Assembly: GCA_900549745.1 (NCBI GenBank)
Contig: URPJ01000006.1
Coordinates: forward strand, 1 to 64,000
Length of the DNA: 64,000 nt
DNA from: an uncultured Collinsella sp.
GTDB lineage: Bacteria > Actinomycetota > Coriobacteriia > Coriobacteriales > Coriobacteriaceae
Direction: 5' to 3'
Position numbers and translations under genes: made by a program. How positions within the stretch are numbered: position 1 is the first letter of the stretch; each line of letters opens with the position of its first letter. Below are positions 52,716 through 62,501 of this stretch, one piece after another. The notes below the pieces were generated by a model. The model did not search any database, was not told the origin of the DNA, and saw only the letters and a program-made list of their open reading frames with translations.

Positions 52716-54065
52716 GTGGCTAAGAAATCTACGGCTATTGATGTAACGCAAGGAGTCATTTGGCAGCAATTGCTGTCGCTGTGCGTTCCCATCTTTTTTA
52801 GTTCGTTTTTTCAGCAGGCCTACACGCTTATCGGTACGTATATCGTTGGCCAGTTTGGCGGCAAGCTCGCGCTGGGTGGCATTCAAGCCACGATGGTGCT
52901 CACCGAGCTCTGCATTGGCTTTTGCGTTGGCGTCGGCGCCGGCTGCGCGGTCATTACCGGTCAGTATTTTGGCCAGCACGATGATGAACGACTGAGTCGT
53001 TCGGTCCATACAGCCATGACGCTCGCACTGGTGGGCGGTATCGTTTTCTCGATTCTTGGCATAGTGTTCGTTGAGCCCATGCTGGTGCTTATGAACACGC
53101 CGCATGAACTATTGGCCGAGGGCGTGGCCTATGCTCGTTGCTATTTTGCCGCCATGGTTGCGGCGCTGCTGCTCAATATGGGAACGGCATTGCTGCGCGC
53201 CGTGGGCGACACGCGCGGGCCTGCTGTGATCATCGCTTCCGGCTGCCTTGTTAATGCGGTGCTGGATGTCATCTTCGTTGCCGTGCTTCATATGGAGGCT
53301 CTGGGCTGCGGCATCGCGGTGGCGCTGACCATTTGCTCCAACGCCACGATGATCGTGATTCGTATGATGCACGCTCCGGGTGCATGGCGTCTTTCGCTGT
53401 CTAAGCTCGGCATCGATCGCGGTATTTGCAAGAGTATGATCTCGTGTGGTCTGCCACTCGGTTTTCAATCGGCTGCCTATTCGATTTCGAACGTGCTGAT
53501 CCAGGTGTCGGTTAATTCGTTTGGCGCCGATGTCACGACTGCTTGGGGTCTATCTGGGCGCCTGGATGGCATTATCTGGATGGTGACCGAGGCGCTCGGC
53601 GTATCGATCACTACGTTCTCGGCGCAGAACTTTGGCGCGCGCAATTACGAGCGCATGCGCAAGGGCTACCATACGTCGCTCGTGCTGTCGTTTATGCTCA
53701 TTGGTGGCCTGTCTGCCGTGCTGCTGGTGTTCTCGGGTCCGCTGTCGCGTTTGTTTGTCGACGATGCTTCGATTTCGGCGTACACCACGACCATCCTCCA
53801 TTTCATTGCGCCGTTCTATGCGATTTTCTCGATTATCGAGAACGCCTCGGGTTCCATCCGCGGTGCCGGCGTGAGCTTGCAGCCGATGCTGCTCACGATT
53901 TTTGGCACCGTCGTGCTCAGGGTGATCTGGGTGTTTGCGATTATGCCGTTCGATCCGTCGCTTGAGCACCTGCTGCTGGTCTACCCCGTAACCTGGCTCA
54001 TCACCGCCACGATGTTCACCATCTACCACCACAGCGGCAACTGGCTAGGCCGCGCCACCGCCTAG
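52716..54065 (+). CDS. MATE-family multidrug/sodium antiporter
   Basis: 449 residues from the GTG at 52716 with GGGGAGG four bases upstream. About twelve membrane helices in two similar halves start with IWQQLLSLCVPIFFSSFFQQ and, in the second half, SMISCGLPLGFQSAAYS. Typical MATE patches such as GTALLRAVGDTRGP near 167 and AQNFGARNYERMRKG near 308 are present. It probably exports drugs or metabolites. No neighbouring regulator. Confidence 0.88.
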   Translation: MAKKSTAIDVTQGVIWQQLLSLCVPIFFSSFFQQAYTLIGTYIVGQFGGKLALGGIQATMVLTELCIGFCVGVGAGCAVITGQYFGQHDDERLSRSVHTAMTLALVGGIVFSILGIVFVEPMLVLMNTPHELLAEGVAYARCYFAAMVAALLLNMGTALLRAVGDTRGPAVIIASGCLVNAVLDVIFVAVLHMEALGCGIAVALTICSNATMIVIRMMHAPGAWRLSLSKLGIDRGICKSMISCGLPLGFQSAAYSISNVLIQVSVNSFGADVTTAWGLSGRLDGIIWMVTEALGVSITTFSAQNFGARNYERMRKGYHTSLVLSFMLIGGLSAVLLVFSGPLSRLFVDDASISAYTTTILHFIAPFYAIFSIIENASGSIRGAGVSLQPMLLTIFGTVVLRVIWVFAIMPFDPSLEHLLLVYPVTWLITATMFTIYHHSGNWLGRATA

Positions 54066-54159
54066 CTCATCCGTCGGGTTCCCCTGATAAGTTGCGATGA
54101 AATAGTTCCTGAAAAGCCCTTGCGGACCGTCAAACAAGTTCTATTCCACCGCAACTTCC

Positions 54160-54588
54160 TTATGAGCTGTAGGTGTTGGCGGAAAACGAATCAATTGGTA
54201 GCAAGCCGCGGCCGGTGAGCACGAGTTCCGTGGTGGCGGGCTTTATCGCGATCAGCGCTTCGACATCCTCGCGCGTTACAAAGCCGCGGCGCATCGCTTC
54301 GCCGAGTTCGTCCAGGATGAGCACATCGACCTGCGAGATCTGCTCGTGTGCTAGCTCCAGAATCTGTGCCGCGCAGGCCTCGGGCGTGTCGCGGTCGGCC
54401 TGTACGATGCGCAGACCCAAACGGGGCGCCGCACCATGCTCGGCGCAGTGCAGTTTCTTGGCAAACTGCAGCATAAGCACGTCGAGTCCGTAGCCCGTCG
54501 CGCGCAAGGCGAGCCCCAGCGCAGCCGTCGTCTTGCCCTTGCCGTCGCCTGTATAGATTTGAACCTTGCCGACTTACAGTGATGCCAT
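54160..54588 (-). pseudogene. Corrinoid adenosyltransferase (CobA/CobO type) with a premature stop
   Basis: The minus-strand ATG at 54588, behind AAAGGACAG, reads MASL then TAA (54574-54576) and then continues in frame VGKVQIYTGDGKGKTTAALG, the P-loop of CobA-type ATP:cob(I)alamin adenosyltransferases. The rest follows (LALRATGYGLDVLMLQFAK, VLILDELGEAMRRGFV, ELVLTGRG). No start codon lies between the stop and the P-loop; the next, a TTG at 54507, is past it. The protein would also be short (about 140 residues) and lacks the usual C-terminal ADLVTEM region. Either inactivated or a sequencing error. Confidence 0.8.
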
Positions 54589-54665
54589 CTCTGTCCTTTC
54601 GTGCCCGGCGTCGGTTTATCGCCGTCCGGGTTGGGTATTCTAGAAAGCATTATCAACCCCAGTAG

Positions 54666-56573
54666 ATGGAGTTCAAGCAGATGGAGATGGATGACAACAA
54701 GCGTAGACGGAATATGATCCTCTACGTGCTCATCGCCTTCGTCGTCTACCTCGTGCTCTCGACCGTTCTGTTCCCCAACATCGGTCACACGCAGCAGATT
54801 ACGAAGACCGATTACTCGACGTTTGTGAAAGCGCTCGATAAGAAGAGTGTCGACAAGGTCGAGTACAACACGGACGATTACTCGATTTATTACACCAAGA
54901 AGGGCGAGGACGAGAACATCGCCTATAAGACGACCGGTGTGCCGAACGATGCGGGCTTTACCGATCGCGTGCTTGAGTCTGGCGCTTCGCTGGAGTCGGT
55001 CGTTCCCGATAAGAACTCGGGTTTGATGACCTACTACCTGCTCACACTCATTCTTCCCATGGCGATTTTCTTCCTCATCGGTTGGTGGCTCAACCGCCGC
55101 ATGAAGAAGGCTATGGGCGATGACGGCCCGTCGATGAACTTTGGCGGCGGCGGTTTTGGCGGCGGCGGACTGGGTAAGTCCGGCGCGCGCGTGATCGCCT
55201 CCAAGGACGTGGGCGTGACCTTTAAGGACGTCGCCGGCCAGGAAGAGGCCAAGGAGTCTCTCAAGGAGGTCGTCGACTTTCTGGAGAAGCCGCAGCGCTA
55301 CGAGGAGATCGGCGCCAAGCTGCCGCGCGGTGCTCTCCTTGTTGGCCCTCCGGGTACCGGTAAGACCCTGCTTGCCAAGGCTGTTGCCGGCGAGGCCGGT
55401 GTTCCGTTCTTTAGCATTTCGGGCTCTGAGTTCGTTGAGATGTTTGTTGGTCGCGGCGCTGCTAAGGTTCGTGACCTGTTTAAGCAGGCCAAGGAAAAGG
55501 CCCCGTGTATCGTCTTTATCGATGAGATCGATACCATCGGTAAGAAGCGCGATGGCGGCGGCTTTAGCGGCAACGACGAGCGCGAGCAGACGCTCAATCA
55601 GTTGCTGACCGAGATGGATGGCTTCGATAACCACAAGGGTATCGTTGTCCTTGCCGCAACCAACCGTCCCGACAGTCTCGATCCCGCTCTACTGCGCCCC
55701 GGTCGTTTTGACCGCCGCATCCCCGTTGAGCTGCCCGATCTGACCGGCCGCAAGAACATCCTCGAGCTGCATGCCAAGAGCGTGAAGACCGAGCCGCCGA
55801 TCGACCTGACCGCGATTGCCCGCGCCACGCCCGGTGCCTCGGGCGCCGACCTGGCCAATATCATCAACGAGGGCGCCCTGCGCGCCGTTCGCGAGGGTCG
55901 CAAGCGTGCAACCCAGGACGACTTCGAGGAGTCGGTGGAGGTCGTCATTGCCGGTCAACAGCGTAAGTCCACGGTGCTGTCCGACCACGAGAAGCAGGTC
56001 GTTTCTTATCACGAGATCGGCCATGCCATCGTCGCTGCCCGCCAGAAGGGCTCTGCGCCGGTCACGAAGATCACCATCGTGCCGCGCACGAGCGGTGCTC
56101 TTGGTTATACCATGCAGGTCGAGGAGGACGAGCGCTTCCTGACGACGCGCCAGGAGGTCTTGGACAAGCTCGCTGTCTATTGCGGTGGCCGCGCAGCCGA
56201 GGAGCTCATCTTTGGTGAGATGACGACCGGCGCCGCCAACGATATCGAGCAGGCCACCAAGCTCGCCCGTAATATGGTGACGCGCTTTGGTATGTCCGAC
56301 GAGTTTGGCATGATGGCGCTCGGTACCGTGCAGAACGCGTATCTCAATCAGGACACGTCGCTCACCTGCGCCCCCGGTACGGCCGAGCGCGTGGACGCGA
56401 TTGTCGCCAAGCTGATCGAGGATGCGCACGACCGCGCTTTGCAGATTCTGAAGGAGAACAAGTTTAAGCTCCACGAGCTGGCTCGTTATCTGTATAAGAA
56501 GGAGACCATCACGGGCGAGGAGTTCATGAACCTCCTCACGCGCGAGAATCCGCTGATGCCCAAGCAACAGTAA
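54666..56573 (+). CDS. ftsH: ATP-dependent zinc metalloprotease FtsH
   Basis: 635 residues; ATGs at 54666, 54681 and 54687 are all possible, the second having GGAG nine bases upstream. Two membrane helices (about 17-37 and 120-143) enclose an extracytoplasmic domain. A Gly-rich hinge ([15 protein letters not shown]) leads to the AAA domain with [17 protein letters not shown] near 225 and the second region of homology near 320. The protease site is HEIGH near 450 ([11 protein letters not shown]). It degrades membrane and regulatory proteins. Confidence 0.96.
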   Translation: MEFKQMEMDDNKRRRNMILYVLIAFVVYLVLSTVLFPNIGHTQQITKTDYSTFVKALDKKSVDKVEYNTDDYSIYYTKKGEDENIAYKTTGVPNDAGFTDRVLESGASLESVVPDKNSGLMTYYLLTLILPMAIFFLIGWWLNRRMKKAMGDDGPSMNFGGGGFGGGGLGKSGARVIASKDVGVTFKDVAGQEEAKESLKEVVDFLEKPQRYEEIGAKLPRGALLVGPPGTGKTLLAKAVAGEAGVPFFSISGSEFVEMFVGRGAAKVRDLFKQAKEKAPCIVFIDEIDTIGKKRDGGGFSGNDEREQTLNQLLTEMDGFDNHKGIVVLAATNRPDSLDPALLRPGRFDRRIPVELPDLTGRKNILELHAKSVKTEPPIDLTAIARATPGASGADLANIINEGALRAVREGRKRATQDDFEESVEVVIAGQQRKSTVLSDHEKQVVSYHEIGHAIVAARQKGSAPVTKITIVPRTSGALGYTMQVEEDERFLTTRQEVLDKLAVYCGGRAAEELIFGEMTTGAANDIEQATKLARNMVTRFGMSDEFGMMALGTVQNAYLNQDTSLTCAPGTAERVDAIVAKLIEDAHDRALQILKENKFKLHELARYLYKKETITGEEFMNLLTRENPLMPKQQ

Positions 56574-56594
56574 TACTAGTTGCGCAGTGTCAAT

Positions 56595-56631
56595 CGCCCC
56601 ATTTGAGTGTCCATCTCAAATGGGGCGTTTT
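56595..56631 (+). terminator. Terminator of ftsH
   Basis: CGCCCCATTTGAG (56595-56607) pairs with CTCAAATGGGGCG (56615-56627), followed by TTTT. Confidence 0.9.
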
Positions 56632-56649
56632 GCGTGGGGAGTGTTGTAT

Positions 56650-57105
56650 ATGAAGATCGTGGTGAGCGCCTGTTTAATGGGCGAGAGCTGCAAGTATAAC
56701 GGGCTCGACAACTATCATCGAGAGCTGATCGAGGCTTGCGAGCGCACGGGGACCGAGGTCCTCTTGGTGTGCCCTGAGGTCTTTGGCGGCCTGCCCACGC
56801 CGCGCAAGCCGTCCGAGATTGTGAACGGCGAGGTCCGTACCTGCGGGGGTACCTCGGTCGATCGCGAGTTTCGCCTGGGTGCCCAACGCGCGCTCAATAT
56901 GTGCGAGCAGGCGGGTGGGCCGTCCGAGATTTCCGCGTGCATTTTGCAGGATCGTAGTCCGTCGTGCGGCGTGGGCCATATCTACGACGGATCCTTCAGC
57001 GGCACGCTCACAACGGGTAACGGTGTCTTCGTTGACCTGCTCCTGCGCCACGGCTACCGCGTGATCCCGGCAAGCGAATTCGACTCGAGCATGTTACAGC
57101 AATAA
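56650..57105 (+). CDS. DUF523 protein
   Basis: 151 residues from the ATG at 56650 with GGGGAG eight bases upstream. The family signature is present: VSACLMGESCKYNG near 5, CPEVFGGLPTPRKPSEI near 41 and DRSPSCGVGHIYDG near 104. The conserved Cys, Asn and Ser residues suggest a metal or cluster site. Function unknown. Confidence 0.85.
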   Translation: MKIVVSACLMGESCKYNGLDNYHRELIEACERTGTEVLLVCPEVFGGLPTPRKPSEIVNGEVRTCGGTSVDREFRLGAQRALNMCEQAGGPSEISACILQDRSPSCGVGHIYDGSFSGTLTTGNGVFVDLLLRHGYRVIPASEFDSSMLQQ

Positions 57106-57107
57106 AA

Positions 57108-57146
57108 AACCGCCACAAAGGAACCGTCCCCTTTGTGGCGGTTTTG
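57108..57146. terminator. Bidirectional terminator between the DUF523 gene and the dehydrogenase gene
   Basis: AACCGCCACAAAG (57108-57120) pairs with CTTTGTGGCGGTT (57131-57143). Runs of A on one side and T on the other let it work in both directions. Confidence 0.9.
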
Positions 57147-57151
57147 GTCGG

Positions 57152-58240
57152 TTAGGCCAGGATAGAGTGGCCGTAGGCGTTGGCGGCCTTGATGGCGGCG
57201 GCGAACTTTTCGTCGGTGAAGGGCTCAGGGTTGCCCTGCTTCCACTCGTTGGTGGCGTGCGCGTATTCGCACAGGGCAGGGATGTCGGCCTCGGAAAGCC
57301 CGACCTGCTCAAGCGTCACGGTCAGGCCCATCTGCTTGTTAAAGGCGGCGTAGCGCACAAGGTTCTCGGTATCGCCCGTATAGGCAAACAGGACGAGCAC
57401 GCCCAAGCTCACGACCTCGCCGTGCAGATAGGTTCCCTCGCGCGCAATGCTGCACGTCGCATTGTAGAACGCGTGCGCCACGCTCGAGTTGTAGTAGTAA
57501 TCGTTTTGGTTGGTCAGGTTCGAGACATAGCCTGTGTTGACCACGATGTCGAGCGCGATCTGCTTTACGGCCTCGGTCGACAGGTCTTGGCGCACGTCCT
57601 CAAGACCCTGGACGCCATAGGTAAACAGCGGCTCGGAGCAGGTGTGGGCGAGTGCCAGGCCAAGACCGGCGGTGTGCTCCAAATTACCGGCGCTCGTGGC
57701 GTACTCGACCTCGGGCTGCTTAGACAGGGCATCGCCCACGCCGGCCCAGAAGTACTCTGCCGGTGCCTCGGCGATGATCTTGGGGTTGATGAAGATGTGC
57801 GCCGGTCGGTTGGGGTACGAATAGCCCTCGAGCGAGCCATCGTCATTGTAGACAACGGCAATGGCGGTCGCGGCCGAGCAGTTGGAGCAAATCGTCGGTA
57901 CGGTAAAGACGATCTTCTTGAGCTCGATGGCTGCGGTCTTCACGGTGTCGAGCGCCTTGCCGCCGCCGCATGCGATGAGCACGTCGGCTTCCTGGCAGGC
58001 AGGGGAGTTCACGACCTTGGCGATATTGGCACGCGTACTGTTGGTGCCATAGACGCGCGTCTCCAGGACCTCGACATCGGTACCTTCAAGTGCCGCCTCG
58101 ATTCCCGGCAGCGCCGCAGCCAGGGCTCGCTTGCCGCCGATGATGGCGACCTTGGTCGCTCCGTACTCTGCCAGTGCGGCGGGCAACTCGGTAAAACAAT
58201 CCTCGCCAACGGTGTAGTCGCTCATTCCAATCGTGCGCAT
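57152..58240 (-). CDS. Iron-containing alcohol dehydrogenase family protein, glycerol dehydrogenase (GldA)-like
   Basis: 362 residues with AAGAAGG upstream. The NAD-binding part has IACGGGKALDTVKTAA near 88 and TVPTICSNCSAATAIAVVYN near 114. Metal ligands are likely the Asp in GVGDALSK near 168, the His in VAHAFYNATC near 250 and the His in LHGEVVSLGVL near 269. The family includes glycerol dehydrogenase and the 2-hydroxycarboxylate dehydrogenase HcxA. The substrate is uncertain, and no dihydroxyacetone kinase lies next to it. Confidence 0.82.
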   Translation of the reverse strand: MRTIGMSDYTVGEDCFTELPAALAEYGATKVAIIGGKRALAAALPGIEAALEGTDVEVLETRVYGTNSTRANIAKVVNSPACQEADVLIACGGGKALDTVKTAAIELKKIVFTVPTICSNCSAATAIAVVYNDDGSLEGYSYPNRPAHIFINPKIIAEAPAEYFWAGVGDALSKQPEVEYATSAGNLEHTAGLGLALAHTCSEPLFTYGVQGLEDVRQDLSTEAVKQIALDIVVNTGYVSNLTNQNDYYYNSSVAHAFYNATCSIAREGTYLHGEVVSLGVLVLFAYTGDTENLVRYAAFNKQMGLTVTLEQVGLSEADIPALCEYAHATNEWKQGNPEPFTDEKFAAAIKAANAYGHSILA

Positions 58241-58384
58241 AGCAACCTTCTTTCGTTCGATAAAGTGCTTTCAGGTATTTTGCTCCAAGAGAAGGTCCAC
58301 AGCCGCGAGAAATTTCGAACGTATAAAACCAGTGTTGAGGGTTTTTCGCCGGCGCTGAACGTGCTAGCATACTCCGCATAAGCG

Positions 58385-58682
58385 TTGATGGGGACGAGTA
58401 GTCGGCCGTCCGCATGCTACAGAGAGCGGGGAGCGCTGAGAACCCGTGCATGCGACCGATGAAAATCACCCCGGAGCTGCGGTCCCAACGGACGTGCCGC
58501 GCAGGTTCGTCTTAGTAGACATCGCCGAGATGGTCGTCGATACAGACCAGCCGAGTAACGGATGCGAGCGCGCGGCGACGCGAGCGAGGGCATCTAAGCT
58601 GGGTGGTTAAGCGAAGAGCTTTTACGGACAGACTGTCCGTTTTGTGGCGCTTCGTCCCAGCTTGTAGGGACGGGCGCTTTTT
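58385..58682 (+). ncRNA. T-box riboswitch of ileS (isoleucine, transcriptional)
   Basis: The stem I base pairs GGCCGTCCG (from 58404) with CGGACGTGCC (to 58498). Inside it, GACCG and CGGTC close a loop with the likely specifier ATC (58465-58467, Ile) flanked by GAAA and ACCCCGGAGC. The antiterminator is AAGCTGGG and GCGAAG (58596-58616) with the 7-base bulge TGGTTAA, pairing to CTTCGTCCCAGCTT (58650-58663). The competing terminator is GCGC-TT-CGTCCC with GGGACG-G-GCGC and five Ts (58647-58682). Uncharged tRNA-Ile would favour read-through into ileS. Confidence 0.88.
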
Positions 58683-58725
58683 GGTGCCCAGAGGGCGTGC
58701 GCGCCCATGACAAGAAAGGGGTACC

Positions 58726-61527
58726 GTGGCAAACGAGTACAAGCAGACGATGAATCTGCCCAAAACCGGATTTCCCATGCGTGCCGGTCTTTCCAAGTCC
58801 GAGCCAAAGCGACTCAAGGACTGGCAGGACAACAAGGTCTACGAGCAAGTTCTAAAGAAGAACGAGGGTCACAAGAAGTTCGTGCTGCACGACGGCCCTC
58901 CGTACGCCAACGGCCCGATCCACATCGGCCACGCCATGAACAAGATCTCCAAGGACATGATCAACCGTTACTGGATGATGCAGGGCTATGAGGTTCCCTA
59001 TGTTCCCGGTTGGGACTGCCACGGTCAGCCGATCGAACATAAGGTCGAGGAGAAGCTCGGCACCGAGAAGTTCAACCAGACCTCCACGGCTAAGATCCGC
59101 GAGCTTTGCAACAAGTTCGCTGTCGAGAACATCGAGCTCCAGAAGGCTGGCTTCCGTCGCCTTGGCGTGCTTGGCGACTGGGACAACCCGTATCTGACGC
59201 TCTATCACCAGCATGACGCCGCCGACATTGAGGTCTTCAAGGCCATGTTCGACAGGGGCATGATCTATCGCGGCCACAAGCCCGTCCACTGGTGCAAGCA
59301 CTGCCACACCGCGCTGGCCGAGGCTGAGATCGAGTACTCCGACGAGACGAGCCCGTCCATCTTCGTGCGCTTCGAGATGACTTCCAAGCCCGCCGGTCTC
59401 GAGAACTTCGACGGCCCGGTCGACTTTATCATCTGGACGACCACGCCGTGGACCATCCCCTCCGACCAGGCAGTTTCCCTCAAGCCCGGCGCCGCCTACG
59501 TCGCCGTTGAGCACGACGGCCGCGCCGAGGTCATGCTCGAGGACCTGGCTCCTAAGTGCTGCGAGGAGTTTGGCTGGGAGTACACTCCGGTTATGGTCGA
59601 CGGCAAGCCCTATGTGGTTCCCGCCGAGACCTTCCACCACATCCACTACAAGCAGCCGATCTTCGACGGTGTCGAGGGCGTGGCGCTGCTGGCCGATTAC
59701 GTCGGTGTCGATGACGGTACCGGTATTGTCCACAACTCGCCCGGCCACGGCGTCGACGACTACTTTGCCTGCCTCAAGGAGGGCATCACCGACATCTGCA
59801 TGCCGGTCGATGACGACGGCAAGTTCTACACCGGCGAGGAGTTTGGCACCGGTGGCCCCTTCAGCGGTATGGACACCGATGAGGCCAACCCGCACATCAT
59901 CGAGTTCCTGCGCGAGCGCGGTACCCTAGTCCTCGAGAAGAAGATCACGCACAGCTATCCGCACTGCTGGCGTTGCAAGCACCCGGTGCTCTTCCGTGCT
60001 ACCGACCAGTGGTTTGTCTCGATGGACAAGACCGGTTTGCGCGAGCAGGCTGGCAAAGAGGTCCGCGAGAACGTCAAGTGGTATCCGGCCCACGCGGCCA
60101 ACCGCATCGGCGCCATGGTCGAGCAGCGTCCCGACTGGTGCATCAGCCGTCAGCGCAACTGGGGCGTGCCTATCCCCAGCTACACTTGCGCCGACTGCGG
60201 CGAGAAGGTCATGAACGACGCCACGCTCGACGCCGTCATCAAGCTCTTCCACGAGAAGGGCTCCGACGCCTGGTTCACCGACGCTCCCGAGAGTTACCTG
60301 GGCGAGGCGTGCGTCTGCCCCAAGTGCGGTGGCCATCACCTCAAGGCCGATAAGGACATCCTCGACGTGTGGTGGGATTCCGGCGTCTCCTGGAAGGCCG
60401 TCTGCGAGTACCGTCCCGAGCTGGAGTATCCGGCGGACGTGTATCTCGAGGGTTCCGACCAGCACCGCGGCTGGTTCCAGAGCTCGTTGCTCACCTCGGT
60501 GGGCGCCAACGGCCACGCTCCGTACAAGGCGGTCGTCTCGCAGGGCTTCACCCTCGACGGCCAGGGCCGCAAGATGTCCAAGTCGCTCGGTAACGTCATC
60601 GACCCCAACAAGGTCTGCGACGAGATGGGCGCCGACATCATCCGCCTGTGGGTCGCCTCGGTCGACACCAGCTCCGACGTGTCTATCGACCACGAGATCC
60701 TCGCTCGTACGTCCGATGCCTACCGTCGTTTCCGCAACACGCTGCGCTTCCTGCTCTCCGAGCTCGAGGGCCAGTTTGAGCCCGAGACCGACGGCGTCGC
60801 CTTTGCCGACCTGCTGCCGCTCGATAAGCTCATGGTTGCCCGCCTGACCCAGGTCCAGGCCGAGGTCGACGACGCTTACGCCAGCTACGAGTTCCCGCGC
60901 GCTTACCGTGCGCTTTACGACTTCGTGGTTACCGAGCTCTCCAACGTGTACCTCGACGCCCTGAAGGACCGTCTGTACTGCGAGAAGCCCGGCTCGCTCG
61001 AGCGCCGCAGCGCTCAGACCGTGCTCGCCGAGCTCTTCTCGATGCTCATGCGCGACCTGCAGCCGATCCTGTCCTATACCGTCGACGAGGCCATGGCATA
61101 TGCGCCCGCCGGCTGCGTCGATCACCAGAAGTACGCCGCGCTGCTCGATTGGTACAAGTCGCCCATCACGGTCGACGAGGCCAATGAGTTTGAGGGCGTG
61201 CTCGAGGCTTCGCTCGAGCTCCGTAGCGCCGTGACCAAGGCCCTTGAGGATGCCCGTTCTGCCGGCACCTTCACTAAGAGCCAGCAGGTCCGCGTCAAGG
61301 CGGTCGTTCCCGCCGAGATGTACGCGCTGCTGACCGGTGATAAGGCCGTCGACCTGGCCGAGTTCTACATCGTCTCCGATGTTGAGCTGACCCAGGGCGA
61401 GGAACTCTCCGTTGCCATTGAAGCTGCCGAGGGCGAGTGCTGCGACCGTTGCTGGAACTACCGCACCACCGTTGGCGAGTACAACGGCCACGCTCATATC
61501 TGTAAGCGCTGCGCTGACGCGCTGTAG
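58726..61527 (+). CDS. ileS: Isoleucyl-tRNA synthetase
   Basis: 933 residues from a GTG with AAAGGGG four bases upstream. Class I motifs: HIGH near 66 (GPIHIGHAMNKI) and KMSKSLGN near 616. The editing domain (WTTTPWTIPS near 240) is present. The C-terminal zinc site is CDRCWNYRTT near 906 with CKRCADAL at the end. It is the bacterial type-1 enzyme. A T-box precedes it. Confidence 0.96.
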   Translation: MANEYKQTMNLPKTGFPMRAGLSKSEPKRLKDWQDNKVYEQVLKKNEGHKKFVLHDGPPYANGPIHIGHAMNKISKDMINRYWMMQGYEVPYVPGWDCHGQPIEHKVEEKLGTEKFNQTSTAKIRELCNKFAVENIELQKAGFRRLGVLGDWDNPYLTLYHQHDAADIEVFKAMFDRGMIYRGHKPVHWCKHCHTALAEAEIEYSDETSPSIFVRFEMTSKPAGLENFDGPVDFIIWTTTPWTIPSDQAVSLKPGAAYVAVEHDGRAEVMLEDLAPKCCEEFGWEYTPVMVDGKPYVVPAETFHHIHYKQPIFDGVEGVALLADYVGVDDGTGIVHNSPGHGVDDYFACLKEGITDICMPVDDDGKFYTGEEFGTGGPFSGMDTDEANPHIIEFLRERGTLVLEKKITHSYPHCWRCKHPVLFRATDQWFVSMDKTGLREQAGKEVRENVKWYPAHAANRIGAMVEQRPDWCISRQRNWGVPIPSYTCADCGEKVMNDATLDAVIKLFHEKGSDAWFTDAPESYLGEACVCPKCGGHHLKADKDILDVWWDSGVSWKAVCEYRPELEYPADVYLEGSDQHRGWFQSSLLTSVGANGHAPYKAVVSQGFTLDGQGRKMSKSLGNVIDPNKVCDEMGADIIRLWVASVDTSSDVSIDHEILARTSDAYRRFRNTLRFLLSELEGQFEPETDGVAFADLLPLDKLMVARLTQVQAEVDDAYASYEFPRAYRALYDFVVTELSNVYLDALKDRLYCEKPGSLERRSAQTVLAELFSMLMRDLQPILSYTVDEAMAYAPAGCVDHQKYAALLDWYKSPITVDEANEFEGVLEASLELRSAVTKALEDARSAGTFTKSQQVRVKAVVPAEMYALLTGDKAVDLAEFYIVSDVELTQGEELSVAIEAAEGECCDRCWNYRTTVGEYNGHAHICKRCADAL

Positions 61528-61557
61528 GTTACGGCGTTCGTAGAACGCCGTAACCTA
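61525..61557. repeat. Perfect hairpin spanning the ileS stop codon
   Basis: TAGGTTACGGCGTTC (61525-61539) and GAACGCCGTAACCTA (61543-61557) are exact complements around GTA. The first three bases are the ileS stop. There is no T-run. Confidence 0.8.
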
Positions 61558-61568
61558 CCGACGCTGCA

Positions 61569-61664
61569 AACGCCCCTAAGCGGCAATCTGACGTTCAATC
61601 GTCGGTCGCGTACGAAAGTACGCTTCCCTCCTCTTTCACGTCACCTTGCTCGCTTAGGGACGTT
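61569..61664. repeat. Structured dispersed repeat, copy 2
   Basis: The outer stem CCCTAAGCG (61574-61582) pairs with CGCTTAGGG (61651-61659). GCA and TGACGT (61583-61594) pair with ACGTCA and TGC (61638-61649) across an ATC/CCT internal loop. The inner hairpin is GCGTAC-GAAA-GTACGC (61608-61623). It keeps the TCAA and CCTCCTCTTTC blocks of copy 1 at 19060-19131. Confidence 0.75.
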
Positions 61665-61751
61665 TTCGCTGTTGGTGACGGCAACGCGGCTTTTCCATTG
61701 TTGGAACTAGAGCCTTCTCTTTCGACCTGTGCTCTTAGTCGAAAGCTATTT

Positions 61752-61784
61752 AGCGACATTCCGTTATTCGGAATGTCGCTTTTG
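61752..61784 (+). terminator. Rho-independent terminator before lspA
   Basis: AGCGACATTCCG (61752-61763) pairs with CGGAATGTCGCT (61769-61780), followed by a T-rich stretch. It closes the ileS transcript. Confidence 0.85.
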
Positions 61785-61901
61785 TTTTGTGCTGGTTATT
61801 TCGCTTGCGTTGGTGGATATGTCGTGCGCTCTGCGTATGGCAATATAAGATGGTTAATTGCGTTCAACGGAATTCGATTGTTCTGAGGGCAGGGGATTGA
61901 T

Positions 61902-62501
61902 TTGGGTCGTACTGGGGATATGACGCCGCCTTTGGGTTGGCGGTTGGGTGTTGCTGGCGGGGTGGCGCTCGTTGTGCTGTTTGTTGACCAGTTGACCAAG
62001 CTTGCGGTTCGTGCCATGGGCGACGCACTGCATGTGACCGTCATCCCCGGCGTGATCGACTTCCTGTTTGTCCGCAATATTGGCGCTGCCTTTAGCATGG
62101 GCGAGGGGCATGGCATCGCGTTTGCCGTGCTGGCGTTGGCGGTCATTGTCGCTATTGCCGTGTACCTCGTTCGTGCACCCCAGCTCGCCCATCTTGAGGT
62201 TGTGGGCATGGCGATGGTTGCGGGCGGTGCTATCGGCAACGCTATCGATCGTTTGGCCTTTGGCTTCGTGACCGATTTTATTGCCACCACCTTCATCGAC
62301 TTTCCCGTCTTCAATGTGGCCGATATCGGCATTACGGTCGGTGTTGTGCTGGCGCTTATCGGTTACATGTTCTTGAGTCCCGCCGCTCGCGAGGTCGATG
62401 CGACTGCTGAGCTCAATGCCCGTGATGAGGCCCGCGCCAAGCGCAAAGCCAAGCAGCGTGGGGAGCGTGCCCGCAAGATTCGCGAAAGGAATGAGCGTTA
62501 A
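61902..62501 (+). CDS. lspA: Lipoprotein signal peptidase
   Basis: 199 residues from a TTG with AGGGGA eight bases upstream. Four membrane helices are evident. Catalytic motifs are GNAIDRLAFGFVTDFI near 107 and FNVADIGITVG near 135 with the two Asp residues, and VRNIGAAFSM near 55. It removes signal peptides from lipoproteins. A basic, charged C-terminal tail (about 165-199) is longer than usual. The stop shares a base with the next start. Confidence 0.93.
   Translation: MGRTGDMTPPLGWRLGVAGGVALVVLFVDQLTKLAVRAMGDALHVTVIPGVIDFLFVRNIGAAFSMGEGHGIAFAVLALAVIVAIAVYLVRAPQLAHLEVVGMAMVAGGAIGNAIDRLAFGFVTDFIATTFIDFPVFNVADIGITVGVVLALIGYMFLSPAAREVDATAELNARDEARAKRKAKQRGERARKIRERNER

Noticed and set aside
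54351..55634. Minus-strand frame opposite ftsH
   Set aside because: It mirrors ftsH; only the part after 54588 in another frame, the adenosyltransferase remnant, is meaningful.
61698..61886. Small frame between ileS and lspA
   Set aside because: It spans a clear terminator hairpin and has no ribosome binding site.
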